Source: Isoetes taiwanensis
Lineage: Eukaryota > Streptophyta > Lycopodiopsida > Isoetales > Isoetaceae
Direction: 5' to 3'
Length of the DNA stretch: 64,000 bases
Assembly (NCBI GenBank): GCA_021234155.1
Contig: JAJEKV010000021.1
Location: forward strand, 20,735,498 to 20,799,497
Below, piece after piece: positions 1 to 10,518 of the stretch (position 1 is its first letter; the number at the start of each line of letters is the position of its first letter). Under the pieces are notes generated by a model. It had not been told where the DNA came from, made no database searches, and saw only the letters and a program-made list of their open reading frames with translations. A program made the position numbers and the translations under genes.

Positions 1-840
1 TCCATTAGATGCAAGAAAGAAAGATCAGTTCATCATTGATGGTCTCTGGAAATATTCTGCAGAGGAGGAAGGATGTCTTCAGTTCAAAGACTGGAAAAGA
101 ACAAGGAGTTTCTATATTTTCTGAGCCGGGTAAATTGAAATGTTTTTTTGAAATCCATAGCTACCATATCAATATGCTCTGATGAAGCAAAATCATAAAG
201 ATAAATATAAGACATCTTCCTCGTTCTACTGAATGCTAAAGAAATGCTAACTAAGCTTCCCAAATTGCAATGATCAAACATAAAGAGAAGTGAAAACACT
301 CACGAGAGCTGAATAGGGTTTATCTTGAGATTTCCGGAAGACATAGAAGGCCGAATTGCTGAAAGCTTGCTATGACATCATCTGAACAGTTGCTATTGCA
401 CCCGAAAAGCATAAGTTTGAATAGAATTGGGTCAGCGGAGCTACAGTGAATGGGTCAATCCCATTGCTACAGTGCCCGATAGACCCATTCAATTTTCGCA
501 ATTGTATAAAGAAGTTAAATATTAGACTCGTTCAAATACCTTGCTAGCAATTGTCGACACTTGAAGGAGTTGCCTAAACAAATGATTTCCTATAGAATTC
601 ACAGCAATAGAATCAAAGCTTTTCTGCCAGGATGAGACAAAGACTTTGGCGCCAAGAAATTTTGTTTTGAGGGAAGTCCATCACGAATTCCCGCTCTCTT
701 AGCATAGATTCAGGCGAAAAACTCTAAGGGGGCAATACATTAAATGCAATTGTTTTAATGACGAGTTAGGTTGCCATTTAATTACACTAATTAGATGTAT
801 ATTAACTCAAAAATGCCACATCATCTTGGTATAACAAAGT
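1..840. other. Unassigned AT-rich leader region
   Basis: No gene is recognised here. A short frame is open from the window edge on the plus strand (bases 2-124, about 40 codons, ending at a TGA). It could be the tail of an exon that begins outside the window, but it has no recognisable domain. The remainder looks like ordinary intergenic plant DNA before the transposon array. Confidence 0.4.
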
Positions 841-899
841 AACACCTCCCGCTATTGGTTGATCCCAAATCGATGTGGAATTTCAAGGGTTTTTATTGG

Positions 900-2420
900 G
901 ATATTTTGAGATCCCAAAAAACTCTAATGGATCGGTTTCAACTTATGGCTCTCACTTTGTTCGAGAGGCCTCATGATCTGACCTTGTTGGAGTGCATTCG
1001 AGCATCTACGCCCTCCGATCCATTGGCTCAAGATGTATTCTCACACCTTATTGTTGCATCATCCTCTCGGTGAGATGGGATCGGACTATGATCGTTTTGA
1101 GATTCGAGATGGACTCTGCTCGTGATGGGCTTCTATATGTGCGGATGGTGCTTCTAGGCTTCAGGTTCTTGGGCTTGCCATGATTCACCTCTGCTGGACA
1201 CTTTGGAGTAGCCAAGACTCTTGAACTTATTAGTCGAGAGTATTGGTGGCGGTCTTAAATCGCTCTGTCCGAAGCTTTTACTCGATCTGTGATATCGATG
1301 TCGAGCCAAGGTTCCAAGGCATCTTCCTCATGGCTGCTTCAGCCTTTACCGGTTTTGCGGTCCTTGGAAGAGTATTTCGAGTGGATTTTATTGTCGAGCT
1401 TCCATCCTCCCGGGGCCATGGCGCCATCCTTGTTGTTGTTGTTGACCGTTTTTCCAAGATGGATTTAAGTTCCTTGCGGCACTTCTATCTCTAGTGAAGC
1501 CACAGCGGTTCTCTTGCTTGAGAGGTGGTTCGACTCCATGGCTTACCGGATAACATTGTCGGTGACCGCGGCCCTCAATTTGTTGCCGTTTTTGGAAGCG
1601 TCTATTGCAACTCTTGCATGTGGAGCGTTAAGCTCTCTTACGGACATCATCCGAGAGACCAATGGGCAGTGGGCGCACTAATCAAACCCTTGGCGATATT
1701 TGCGATGCTTCATCAATTATCGGCGGGATGGCTGGGTTGATTGGCTACGGCGGCGAATTTGCTTATAATAATTACATCCATGCCTCCACAGGCGGACTCC
1801 GTTCTTTATTAATTTCGGCATGCATCCCGGTGGTCTTTGATTGCTCCGGATATGACTCGATCAACCCGGTGCGAGGATAGGCTCGAGAAGCTCCGCATGC
1901 TTCGGGATGATCTTGGCACCATCTTCTCGGGCCCAAACGCGTTATCGTCATCATGCGGTCAGCATCGTTAGGGCGCTCCTCATTTTGCGGTTGGTGATCT
2001 TGTTTGGCTCTTGCGTCGGGATTTGCCGGCGGCTTGCCCTTGTAACAAGCTTCGACTACCGTGGCTTAGGTCCCTATCGGATCATTGAGCGAGTTGGTGA
2101 TCTTTCTTTTCGATGCGGAGCTTCGCCATCGGTCCGGCTTCACCCGGTGTTTCATGTGTCTTTGTTAGAACCCCCTCCACCTCCATCACCCGGTCGAGAT
2201 TGATGATCATGAGGAGTTCGAGGTTGAGATTACGGACTCCAAGTTTCTTCGTCGGCGATTGTATTGCCGTCGATTGGGAAGGTTACTTCGCCAAGTGTGA
2301 GAACACGGGAACTGCCGAGAATCGACTAATGCACGACAAAATTGCGGAGTTTCACCGGCGTTACCGCATAAGCCAAGTGCGAGTACTCCGGCCCGGCTTG
2401 AGGACTCGTCGCCATCGTGG
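900..2420 (+). pseudogene. Chromovirus integrase fragment, array copy 1
   Basis: Broken pol 3' end of a Ty3/gypsy chromovirus. The integrase zinc-binding (HHCC) part can be read in shifted frames around 1,175-1,300, including the words AGHFGVAKTLEL and SREYWW. It is followed by the DDE core start (DFIVELPS, about 1,384), the second catalytic Asp region (LHGLPDNIV, about 1,537) and the conserved HPVFHVSLLEPPPP region (about 2,140). Many one- and two-base indels and stops break the frame, so no integrase can be made. This is the only copy that keeps sequence upstream of the core, which places the original element's body to its left. Confidence 0.8.
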
Positions 2421-2520
2421 GAGGGATGGTGTGGCGACCATACGGATATTCGTATCATCACGAATATTATACTCTTATGTACAAAAGATGGTCGTCACCA
2501 CGGATGCAAAGGGTAGTTGC

Positions 2521-2588
2521 ACAAGGCGGGGTTTGAACTTCGCAACCTTCGGTTCGCGAGTCACACCCCTGCCAAGTGCGCTACCAAT
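2521..2588 (-). other. tRNA-like Pol III head, array copy 1
   Basis: Read on the minus strand, this segment has an A-box-like TGGTAGCGC...TTGG and a B-box-like GTTCAAACCCCGC. Between them is a short stem of the kind seen in plant tRNA-derived SINEs (CGCAACC...GGTTGCG in the best copy). It lies directly next to the LTR start in every unit of the array. It does not fold as a complete tRNA because the acceptor strands do not pair and the A-to-B spacing is long, so a SINE head or tRNA relic is more likely than a working tRNA gene. Confidence 0.4.
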
Positions 2589-2591
2589 AGT

Positions 2592-2946
2592 TGTTGAAGA
2601 CATTCCTTCCACGTCTTCCTCATATGTGGGACTATCTCGGAAGGTTCTAAAATGTTCTAGAACCTAAATGCATCTTGCGACACTTGGGCGATCTCATCCA
2701 TTGGAGTGGCGCGATCGGCCCGTTGGTCTAGATATATAAGGAGGCACCTCCTTCTTGTCAAACCATTCGGTTCAAGCGCCGGTCTTGAGCCTTCTAGGCA
2801 TCTGTCACTCGTATTCTGCTTGCCTTGGGCTATTGTATTCTTGATTCCTATTCATATATCAGATTCTTTTGCGATCTTGGCATATTTCTTCCGTATTTCT
2901 TGCGTATTTTCCATGTATTTTCCTTGTTTTGAGTAGGTTCATGACA
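2592..2946 (+). repeat. LTR, array copy 1
   Basis: Proposed LTR of about 355 bp starting TGTTGAAGACATTCC and ending TTCATGACA (TG...CA). A TATA box (TATATAA) lies at 2,733-2,739, followed by the palindrome GGAGGCACCTCC. Immediately after the LTR comes CTATATAGAGC, a weak match to the Met-tRNA primer site TGGTATCAGAGC. The boundaries are inferred from the TG/CA ends and repeat conservation, without a target-site duplication. Confidence 0.6.
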
Positions 2947-3149
2947 CTATATAGAGCAACTTTGGCATGCTCGGAACCCGATGGATTGAATATGGGAAGC
3001 CAATGCCGACAGACGGGGGCTAGTCCAAAAGCGGTGAATTCAAGTTCTTTGGAGAGGACACTTAGTCGGGACGATAATCTGAGGACAAAACCAAGAACAC
3101 CGGATCAAAAAAAAAAAAAGGAGATGAAAAGGGTGATGCTTAGAGGAAC

Positions 3150-4215
3150 CGGTTTCCGCCCGGTCCTTGGAAAAGTATTTGATGGATTTTATTGTCGAGC
3201 TTCCATCCTCCGGGGCCATGGCGCCATCCTTGTTGTTGTTGACCGTTTTTCCAAGATGGCACATTTAGTTCCTTGCGGCACTTCTATCTCTAGTGAAGCC
3301 ACAGCGGTTCTCTTGCTTGAGAGGTGGTTCGACTCCATGGCTTACCGGATAACATTGTCGTGACCAGCGGCCCTCAATTTGTTGCCGGTTTTGGAAGCGT
3401 CTATTGCAACTCTTGCATGTGGAGCGTTAAGCTCTCTTACGGACATCATCGAGACCAATGGACAGGTGGAGCGCACTAATCAAACCCTTGGCGGTATTTG
3501 CGATGCTTCATCAATTATCGCCGGGATGGCGGGTTGATTGGCTACGGTGGCGAATTTGCTTATAATAATTACATCCATGCCTCCACGAGGCCGGACTCCG
3601 TTCTTTATTAATTTCGGCATGCATCCCGGTGGTCTTTGATTGCTCCGGATATGACTTCGGTCAATCCGGTCGCAGAGGATAGGCTCGAAGCTCCGCATGC
3701 CGGGATGATCTTTAGCACCTTCTCGGGCCCAAAACGCGTTATCGTCATCATGCGGATCAGCATCGTTAGGGCGCTCCTCATTTTGCGGTTGGTGATCTTG
3801 TTTGGCTCTTGCGTCGGGATTTTGCCGGCGGCTTCGCCCCTGTAACAAGCTTCGACTACTGGTAGCTTAGATCCCTATCGGATCATTGAGCGAGTTGGTG
3901 ATCTTTGCTTTTCGTGCGGAGCTTCCGCCATCGATCCGGCTTCACCCGGTGTTTCATGTGTCTTTGTTAGAACCCCTCCACCTCCATCACCGGTCGAGAT
4001 TGATGATCATGAGGAGTTCGAGGTTCGAGAGATTACGGACTCCAAGTTTTTCTTCGTCGGCGATTGTATTACCGTCGATTGGGAAGGTTACTTCGCCAAG
4101 TGGCCGAACACGGGAACTGTAGAGAATCGACTAATGCACGACAAAATTGCGGAGTTTCAGCGGCGTTACGCATAAGCCAAGTCGAGTACTCGGCCCGACC
4201 GAGGACTTCATTCGC
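3150..4215 (+). pseudogene. Chromovirus integrase fragment, array copy 2
   Basis: Second copy of the integrase core to chromodomain segment, following a lysine-rich leader encoded around the A-rich run at 3,108-3,119. The core start, the VVDRFSKMAHLVPC stretch (about 3,236) and the SLLEP region (about 3,965) are readable, but indels split the frame repeatedly. It begins mid-integrase, so the zinc-binding domain is missing, as in copies 3 and 4. Confidence 0.78.
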
Positions 4216-4326
4216 CATCGTGGGAGGGATGGTGTGGCGACCATCACGGATATTAAGTATCATACGAATATTATACTCTTATGTACAAAGATGGTCGTCA
4301 CCGCGGATGCAAAAGGGTAGTTGCAC

Positions 4327-4390
4327 AAGATAGGGTTTGAACTTCGCAACCTTCGGTTCGCGAGTCACACCCTGCCAAGTCGCTACCAAT
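4327..4390 (-). other. tRNA-like Pol III head, array copy 2
   Basis: Same minus-strand A-box and B-box pair as in the other units, ending next to the LTR start at about 4,394. Confidence 0.4.
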
Positions 4391-4393
4391 AGT

Positions 4394-4746
4394 TGTTGAA
4401 GACATTCCTTCACGTCTTCCTCATATGTGGGACTATCTCCAGAAGGTTCTAAAATGTTCTAGAACCTAAATGCATGCGCGACACTTGGCGCGATCTCATC
4501 CATTGGGTGGCGCGATCGGCCGTTGGTCTAGATATATAAGGAGGCACCTCCTTCTTGTCAAACCATTCGGTTCAGCGCCCGGTCTTGAGCCTTCTAGGCA
4601 TCTGTCACCGTATTCACCGCTTGCCGGGCTATTGTATTCTTGATTCCTATTCATATATCAGATTCTTTGCCGATCTTGGCATATTTCTTCCGTATTTCTT
4701 GCGTATTTTCCATGTATTTTCCTTGTTTTCGAGTAGGTTCATGACA
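4394..4746 (+). repeat. LTR, array copy 2
   Basis: About 353 bp, with the same TG...CA ends as copy 1 and the TATA box at 4,533-4,539. It differs from its neighbours mostly by single-base indels. Confidence 0.6.
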
Positions 4747-4944
4747 CTATATAGAGCAACTTTGGCATGCTCGGAACCAGTGGATTGAATATGGGAAGCC
4801 AATGCCGACCAGACGAGGGGCTAGTCAAAAGCTGAATTCAAGTTCTTTGGAGAGGACACTTAGTGGGGCGATATCTGAGGACAAAACCAAGAACACCGGA
4901 TCAAAGAAAAAAAAAAAGGAGATGAAAAGGGTGATGCTTAGAGG

Positions 4945-6060
4945 AACCGGTTTCCGGTCCTTGGAAGAGTATTTCAGTGGATTTTATTGTCGAGCTTCCA
5001 TCCTCCCAGGGCCATGACGCCATCCTTGTTGTTGTTGACCGTTTTTCCAAGATGGCACATTTCGTTCCTTGCAGCACTTCTATCTCTAGTGAAGCCACAA
5101 GCGGTTCTCTTGCCCGAGAGGTGGTTCGACTCCATGGCTTACCGGATAACATTGTCGGTGACCGCGGCCCTCAATTTGTTGCCGGTTTTGGAAGCGTCTA
5201 TTGCAACTCTTGCATGTGGAGCGTTAAGCTCTCTTCGGACATCATCCGAGAGACCAATGGGCAGGTGGGCGCACTAATCAAACCCTTGAGTATTTGCGAT
5301 GCTTCATCAATTATCAGCGGGATGGTGGGTTGATTGGCTACGTGGCTGGCGAGAATTTGCTTATAATAATTCTGTCCATGCCTCCACGAGGCGGACTCCG
5401 TTCTTTATTAATTTCGGCATGCATCCCGGTGGTCTTTGATTGCTCCGGATATGACTTCAGTCAACCCGGTGCCAGAGGATAGGCTCGAAGCTCGCATGCT
5501 TCAGGATGATCTTCAACACCATCTTCTCGAGGCCCAAAACGCGTTATCGTCATCATGCGGTCGGCATCGTTAGGGCGCTCCTCATTTTGCGATTGGTGAT
5601 CTTGTTTGGCTCTTTGCGTCGAATTTTGCCGGCGGCTTCGCCCTTGTAACAAGCTCGACTACCGGCGCTTAGGTCCCTATCGGATCATTGAGCGAGTTGG
5701 TGATCTTTGCTTTCCGTGCGGAGCTTCGCCATCGGTCCGGCTTCACCCGGTGTTTCATGTGTCTTTGTTAGAACCCCCTCCACCTCCATCACCGGTCGAG
5801 ATTGATGATCATGAGGAGTTCGAGGTTCGAGATTACGGACTCAAGTTTCTTCGTCGGCGATTGTATTACCGTCGATTGGGAAGGTTACTCGCCAAGTGCG
5901 AGAACACGGGAACTGCCGAGAATCGACTAATGCGCGACAAAATTGCGGAGTTTCACCGGCGTTACCCGCATAAGCCAAGTCGAGTACTCCGGCCCGGCCG
6001 AGAGGACTTCGTCGCCATCGTAGGAGGGGATGGTGTGGCGACCATCACGGATATTAAGTA
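4945..6060 (+). pseudogene. Chromovirus integrase and chromodomain fragment, array copy 3
   Basis: This is the best preserved C-terminal part. A 196-codon open frame (5,606-6,196) carries the RRLGPYRIIERVGD region, the HPVFHVSLLEPPPPPSP region and the end of a chromodomain (GTAENRLMRDKIAEFHRRYP). Part of the chromodomain (VDWEGY, about 5,873) falls in another frame. The upstream core is in separate frames (VDRFSKMAHFVPC about 5,035; LHGLPDNIVGDRGPQF about 5,130). The chromodomain places the parent element in the chromovirus branch of Ty3/gypsy, whose integrases use it to target chromatin marks. Confidence 0.82.
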
Positions 6061-6126
6061 TCATACGAATATTATACTCTTATGTACAAAAGATGGTCGT
6101 CACGCGGATGCAAAGGGTAGTTGCAC

Positions 6127-6194
6127 AAGGCGGGGTTTGAACTTCGCAACCTTCGGTTCGCGAGTCACATACCCTGCCAAGTCGCGCTACCAAT
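6127..6194 (-). other. tRNA-like Pol III head, array copy 3
   Basis: Same minus-strand A-box and B-box arrangement as in the other units. The B-box side GTTCAAACCCCGCC is the closest of the four to a tRNA T-arm. It ends next to the LTR start at about 6,198. Confidence 0.42.
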
Positions 6195-6197
6195 AGT

Positions 6198-6554
6198 TGT
6201 TGAAGACATTCCTTCACGTCTTCCTCATATGTGGGACTATCTCCGAAGGTTCTAAAATGTTCTAGAACCTAAATGCATCTTGCGACACTTGGGCGATCTC
6301 ATCCATTGGAGTAATTGGCGATCGGCCCGTTGGTCTAGATATATAAGGAGGCACCTCCTTCTTGTCAAACCATTAGGTTCAGCGCCCGGTCTTGAGCCTT
6401 CTAGGCATCTGTCTCGTATTCCTGCTTGCCTTCGGGCTATTGTATTCTTGATTCCTATTCATATATCAGATTCTTTGCCGATCTTGGCATATTTCTTCCG
6501 TATTTCTTGCGTATTTTCCATGTATTTTCCTTGTTTTCGAGTAGGTTCATGACA
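6198..6554 (+). repeat. LTR, array copy 3
   Basis: About 357 bp with TG...CA ends and the TATA box at about 6,340-6,346. Confidence 0.6.
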
Positions 6555-6651
6555 CTATATAGAGCAACTTTGGCATGCTCGGAACCAGTGGATTGAATAT
6601 GGGAAGCCAATGCCGACCAGACAGGGCTAGTCCAAAAGCGCTGAATTCAAG

Positions 6652-7810
6652 TTGCTGGAGAGGACACTTAGTCAGACGATAATACAGGACAAAACCAAGA
6701 ACACCAGATCAAAGAAAAAAAAAGGAGATGAAAAGGGTGATGCTTCCGAGGAACCAGTTTCCGCCGGTCCTTGGAAGAGTATTTCAGTGGATTTTATTGT
6801 CGAGCTTCCATCCTCCCAGGGCCATGACGCCATCCTTGTTGTTGTTGACCGTTTTTCCAAGATGGCACATTTCGTTCCTTGCAGCACTTCTATCTCTAGT
6901 GAAGCCACAACGGTTCTCTTGCTTCGAGAGGTGGTTCGACTCCATGGCTTACCAGATAACATTGTCAGTGACCGCGGCCCTCAATTTGTTGCCAGTTTTT
7001 GGAAGCGTCTATTGCAACTCTTGCATGTGGAGCGTTAAGCTCTCTTACGGACATCATCCGAGGAGACCAATGGGACAGTGGGGCGCACTAATCAAACCCT
7101 TGAGCGATATTTGCGATGCTTCATCAATTATCGGCCGGGATGGTGGGTTGATTGGCTACCGTGGCGGAATTTGCTTATAATAATTACATCCATGCCTCCA
7201 CGGGCGGACTCTGTTCTTTATTAATTTCGGCATGCATCCCCGGTGGTCTTTGATTGCTCCGGATATGACTCGATCAATCCCGGTCGAGGATAGGCTCGAA
7301 GCTCGCATGCCGGGATGATCTTTAGCACCTTCTCGAGGCCCAAAGCGTTATCGTCATCATGCGGTCAGCATCGTTAGGGCGCTCCTCATTTTGCGGTTGG
7401 TGATCTTGTTTGGCTCTTGCGTCGGGATTTGCCGACGGCTTCGCCCTTGTAACAAGCTTCGACTCACCGTAGCTTAGGTCCCTATCGGATCATTGAGCGA
7501 GTTGGTGATCTTTGCTTTCCGATGCGGAGCTTCGCCATCGGTCCGGCTTCACCCGGTGTTTCATGTGTCTTTGTTAGAACCCCTCCACCTCCATCACGGT
7601 CGAGATTGATGATCATGAGGAGTTCGAGGTTGAGAGATTACGGACTCCAAGTTTCTTCGTCGGCGATTGTATTACCGTCGATTGGGAAGGTTACTTCGCC
7701 AAGTGGCGAGAACACGGGACTGCTGAGAATCGACTAATGCACGACAAAATTGCGGAGTTTCAGCGGCGTTACGCATAAGCCAAGTCCGAGTACTCGGCCC
7801 CGGCTTCGAG
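6652..7810 (+). pseudogene. Chromovirus integrase fragment, array copy 4, with in-frame leader
   Basis: Here the leader and the integrase core share one frame of about 129 codons (6,652-7,038). A lysine/acid-rich stretch (KNTRSKKKKGDEKGD) runs into the integrase core, with the first catalytic-Asp region at about residues 46-50 and the second in LPDNIVSDRGPQF. The frame breaks before the third catalytic residue (Glu), so it is not an active integrase. The C-terminal and chromodomain parts follow to about 7,800 in other frames. Of the four copies this core has the fewest lesions. Confidence 0.8.
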
Positions 7811-7930
7811 GACTCATTAAGCCATCGTAGGAGGGATGGTGTGGCGACCATACGGATATTAAGTATCATACGAATATTATACTCTTATGTACAAAAGATG
7901 GTCGTCACACGGATGCAAAAGGGTAGTTGC

Positions 7931-8000
7931 ACAAGATAGGGTTTGAATTCGCAACCTTCCAGTTGCGAGTCATACACCCTTGCCAAGTGTGCTACCAATA
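7931..8000 (-). other. tRNA-like Pol III head, array copy 4
   Basis: The minus strand reads TTGGTAGCACACTTGG (A-box like) and then a stem-loop with CGCAAC/GTTGCG arms before the B-box-like TTCAAACCC. It abuts the LTR start at about 8,003. Confidence 0.42.
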
Positions 8001-8002
8001 GT

Positions 8003-8359
8003 TGTTGAAGACATTCCTTCACGTCTTCCTCATATGTGGGACTATCTCCAGAAGGTTCTAGAATGTTCTAGAACCTAAATGCATCTTGCAACACTTGGGC
8101 GATCTCATCCATTGGAGTGGCGCGATCCTGACCGTTGGTCTAGATATATAAGGAGGCACCTCCTTCTTGTCAAACCATTCCGGTTCAACGCCAGTCTTGA
8201 GCCTTCTAGGCATCTGTCTCGTATTCCTGCTTGCCTTCGGACTATTGTATTCTTGATTCCTATTCATATATCAGATTCTTTGCCGATCTTGGCATATTTC
8301 TTCCGTATTTCTTGCGTATTTTCCATGTATTTTCCTTGTTTTCGAGTAGGTTCATGACA
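8003..8359 (+). repeat. LTR, array copy 4 (last)
   Basis: About 357 bp with TG...CA ends and TATATAA at 8,145-8,151. It is the last LTR before the array breaks at ~8,556, so its promoter points directly at the methyltransferase-like reading frame that follows. Confidence 0.6.
8145..8151 (+). promoter_or_regulatory. LTR TATA box facing the methyltransferase-like frame
   Basis: TATATAA within a sequence conserved in all four LTRs, about 420 bp upstream of the 8,565 reading frame and on the same strand. Whether it is used cannot be told from sequence. Confidence 0.4.
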
Positions 8360-8564
8360 CTATATAGAGCAACCCGGCATGCTCCGGAACCGATGGATTG
8401 AATATGGGAAGCCAATGCCGACCAGAGACGGGGGCCAGTCAAAAGCGAATTCAAGTTCTTTGGAGAGGACACTTAGTCGGGGCGATATCTGAGGACAAAA
8501 CCAAGAACACGGATCAAAGAAAAAAAAAAGGAGATGAAAAGGGTGATGCTTAGAGGAACCAAGC

Positions 8565-10318
8565 GTGCCCAAGGATGCCTGCAAGATAGTATTTGCTTCA
8601 GATCCAGTATGGGAGAAATGGAATGAATTCTGGGATGCCTACGTCGAGAAGAAGTTGTCAGATTCACAAGGAAGATTTCCTCCTGTTGACACATCAATTT
8701 TTGATATCCATATAACAGAGATGAGGAAGGCTCAGGGATTGGACGATCAAGAACTGATCTCAGTTCTGGATAGGTTAATCAGAAAGGAAATTCTTTACAA
8801 GAAAACCTCGGCAACAAAGGCTATGGAATCATTTGAAGATGCATGCGACGAGCTGAAAAATATTAGAGTGCTCAAGAAGGCAGTTGGTGAGGAATTACAA
8901 AGGCTTACAGGAGAGTGGTCGTTGTCGGAGTTAGGACTCATGCAAAAGTATAATGTCTCCAACGACGACCTAAAGAAGTATGTATTTTGGTCCAAGGACT
9001 TTGTCAAGCAGCAGAAGTTGAAGAACGTTGCAAAGATCAGTGGGATTCACACTAAAGTTGCATCCGACTTGAAACGAAAAGTCGCGATGGTGAAGCAGAC
9101 CCCGGAGACGGAATGCACTTTTTTTTATCAAGTGTCCACTGGTTTCAAGTGTGCCTTGCCAGAAGTGGGTGCAGGTCCCCATGATATCACACTCTTCGTG
9201 CTTGATAGCCGAGGCACCAGATGGTCGCTTGATGACTATAATACGTTCTTCAACATATGCAATGGTTTCACGACGGAGATGAACTACACAATTGTCACTA
9301 TATGTCCCTCCGACATGTCCTATGCATATGCTCTAACTGCTGCAAATGACTTAGAATGCGTGAAAGTCATCCGACAGGCGATCCTCATAGATGAAAACAG
9401 GGACAGTGACTTCAGCACAGCGAGTAAAATTTCTCATGTGCTTATAATTATGATAGCCATGATGGATGATAAGGAATATGAAAGGCTCAAGGGAAAACCA
9501 GATGGAGACAAACTAGCATGGCAGTGCTATCAGTTAGATGAACGCATAATGCGAAACGTCTTCTACCTGGAACAAGAAGACAAGGGGAAGGGTGTCAAGG
9601 TCGTGGAAGAGTTAGAGGAAGAAGAGGAAGAAAACGAGGACGACCCAGTTCTTGTGGGCCACATTAAGTATGAGCTCCTAACTTCACATAAGGGGAAGCT
9701 AAACAAGAACGGGTTCTCTATGGACCTTTCCCAGTATCTCATTGAAGCATTTTGTCCATTGGGAACAACTTGCTGGGAACTTCACGTTGGAGGTTACATC
9801 GGTAGAGAAGCTTTGAAGTTAGCAAGGAAATGCCAGAGCGTCGTCTCCGATGATCGAGCCAAAAATTTCTTGGACCTCTTCTTTGAGAAAGTACTAGAGG
9901 AAGCACCTAGGGGAGTGCAAAAAACAAAGCTTCTACCTCTAAGGCCGAAATACCTGCAGATTTGCTTAAGGAACGGGAGAATATGAGAAAGCTATTGGTT
10001 GGCCACAACATCATGGATGAAACCGAAGAGCAGCCAGATCACCAAGTACCTATCGACATGCTTGTGAACATCCTTGACCCTAAAAATATAGAACAGGTTG
10101 AAGATAACAAGGATGATGATAATAACAATAATGATGATGAAGCAGACTCCAAATCTGAAAACACTAGCCAGGTTAGCGTAAAGAGTAATGAACTATCAAG
10201 CATAGTTCACCTTTGTCTGAATCTCAACTGATGTGGTTGGTGCTTCTATCAGACGGGAGACAACTCAAAGTAAGGATGCAACGGAAGAAGACACCACGGG
10301 GAATGAAGAAGAAGAAAG
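8565..10318 (+). pseudogene. Degenerate DNA-methyltransferase-like domain with acidic linker
   Basis: A 473-codon open frame (8,565-9,986) has no in-frame ATG at its start. It is open back to a stop in the adjoining retroelement leader, so the true N-terminus is probably lost. Residues 1-200 are helical and charged, with no recognised domain. Residues 207-220 (DITLFVLDSRGTRW) sit where an N6/N4 methyltransferase has its catalytic DPPY-type motif IV, but the proline/aromatic signature is gone. Residues 400-410 (GTTCWELHVGG), followed by IGREALKL, resemble the SAM-binding motif I placed after motif IV, as in beta-class enzymes. An acidic tract lies at about 347-362. A slip at the A6 run near 9,921 moves the frame: the continuation (9,962-10,231) is an acidic, Asp/Asn-rich linker, and another shift leads to the donor at 10,319. 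A methyltransferase fold is likely, but activity is not. Confidence 0.5.
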
Positions 10319-10379
10319 GTATCGTAACAATGTTCCTTTTTTTTTATATCCATGCATTTTACAAACTACAAGCATATAG

Positions 10380-10400
10380 AAATCGCGCCTGGCGCGATTT
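10380..10400. repeat. Perfect GC-rich hairpin inside the intron
   Basis: Arms AAATCGCGCC and GGCGCGATTT pair perfectly around a single T. A near copy with one mismatch lies at 10,453-10,473, and looser versions occur at 11,682-11,703 and 11,985-11,995. Confidence 0.75.
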
Positions 10401-10452
10401 AGAGTTACCTAGAGATCATATTTTGAAATTATGTTGACATGCACCATTAATG

Positions 10453-10473
10453 AAATCGCGCCTGGCGCGTTTT
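10453..10473. repeat. Second GC-rich hairpin, one mismatch
   Basis: AAATCGCGCC pairs with GGCGCGTTTT except at one position. It lies 73 bp after the first hairpin, within the same predicted intron. Confidence 0.65.
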
Positions 10474-10518
10474 CGTTTTCCATTTCTTTCATCTCATACG
10501 TTATTGTTCACCTTACAG

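Larger units (their letters stand above)
855..8556 (+). mobile_element. Tandem array of chromovirus (Ty3/gypsy) integrase-LTR units
   Basis: Four head-to-tail units of about 1.80 kb were found by lining up landmarks. The integrase word GTGGATTTTATTG lies at about 1,381, 3,182, 4,977 and 6,787, and the leader word GAGATGAAAAGGGTGATG lies at about 3,121, 4,919, 6,726 and 8,531. Each unit reads integrase core, C-terminal domain, chromodomain, tRNA-like segment, LTR, then a short lysine-rich leader that runs straight into the next integrase. No gag, protease, reverse transcriptase or RNase H is present between LTRs, so the units are internally deleted derivatives sharing LTRs. Unequal recombination between LTRs is the likely cause. 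The first unit reaches further upstream into the integrase zinc-binding region, so it marks the left edge of a parent element. The array is cut off at about 8,556. Confidence 0.85.
10319..10518 (+). other. Probable 200-bp intron joining linker and HAD domain
   Basis: GAAAG|GTATCG at the left and CCTTACAG|AAATGATACG at the right fit plant GT-AG borders. Splicing joins an acidic frame (EEDTTGNEEE) to the start of the HAD domain in phase. The intron carries two GC-rich hairpins. Confidence 0.5.

Noticed and set aside
6652-7038. Intact integrase in array copy 4
   Set aside because: The frame ends before the third catalytic residue and lacks the zinc-binding and C-terminal domains.
2521-8000. Functional tRNA genes in the array
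   Set aside because: A- and B-box-like words are present, but acceptor arms do not pair and the spacing is too long for a standard cloverleaf.
10380-10412. Helitron 3' end (hairpin followed by CTAG)
   Set aside because: The hairpin at 10,380-10,400 is followed nine bases later by CTAG, but the next base is A, not the T expected at a Helitron insertion, the loop is one base, and no matching TC end or empty site is visible. It differs from the two proven ends.
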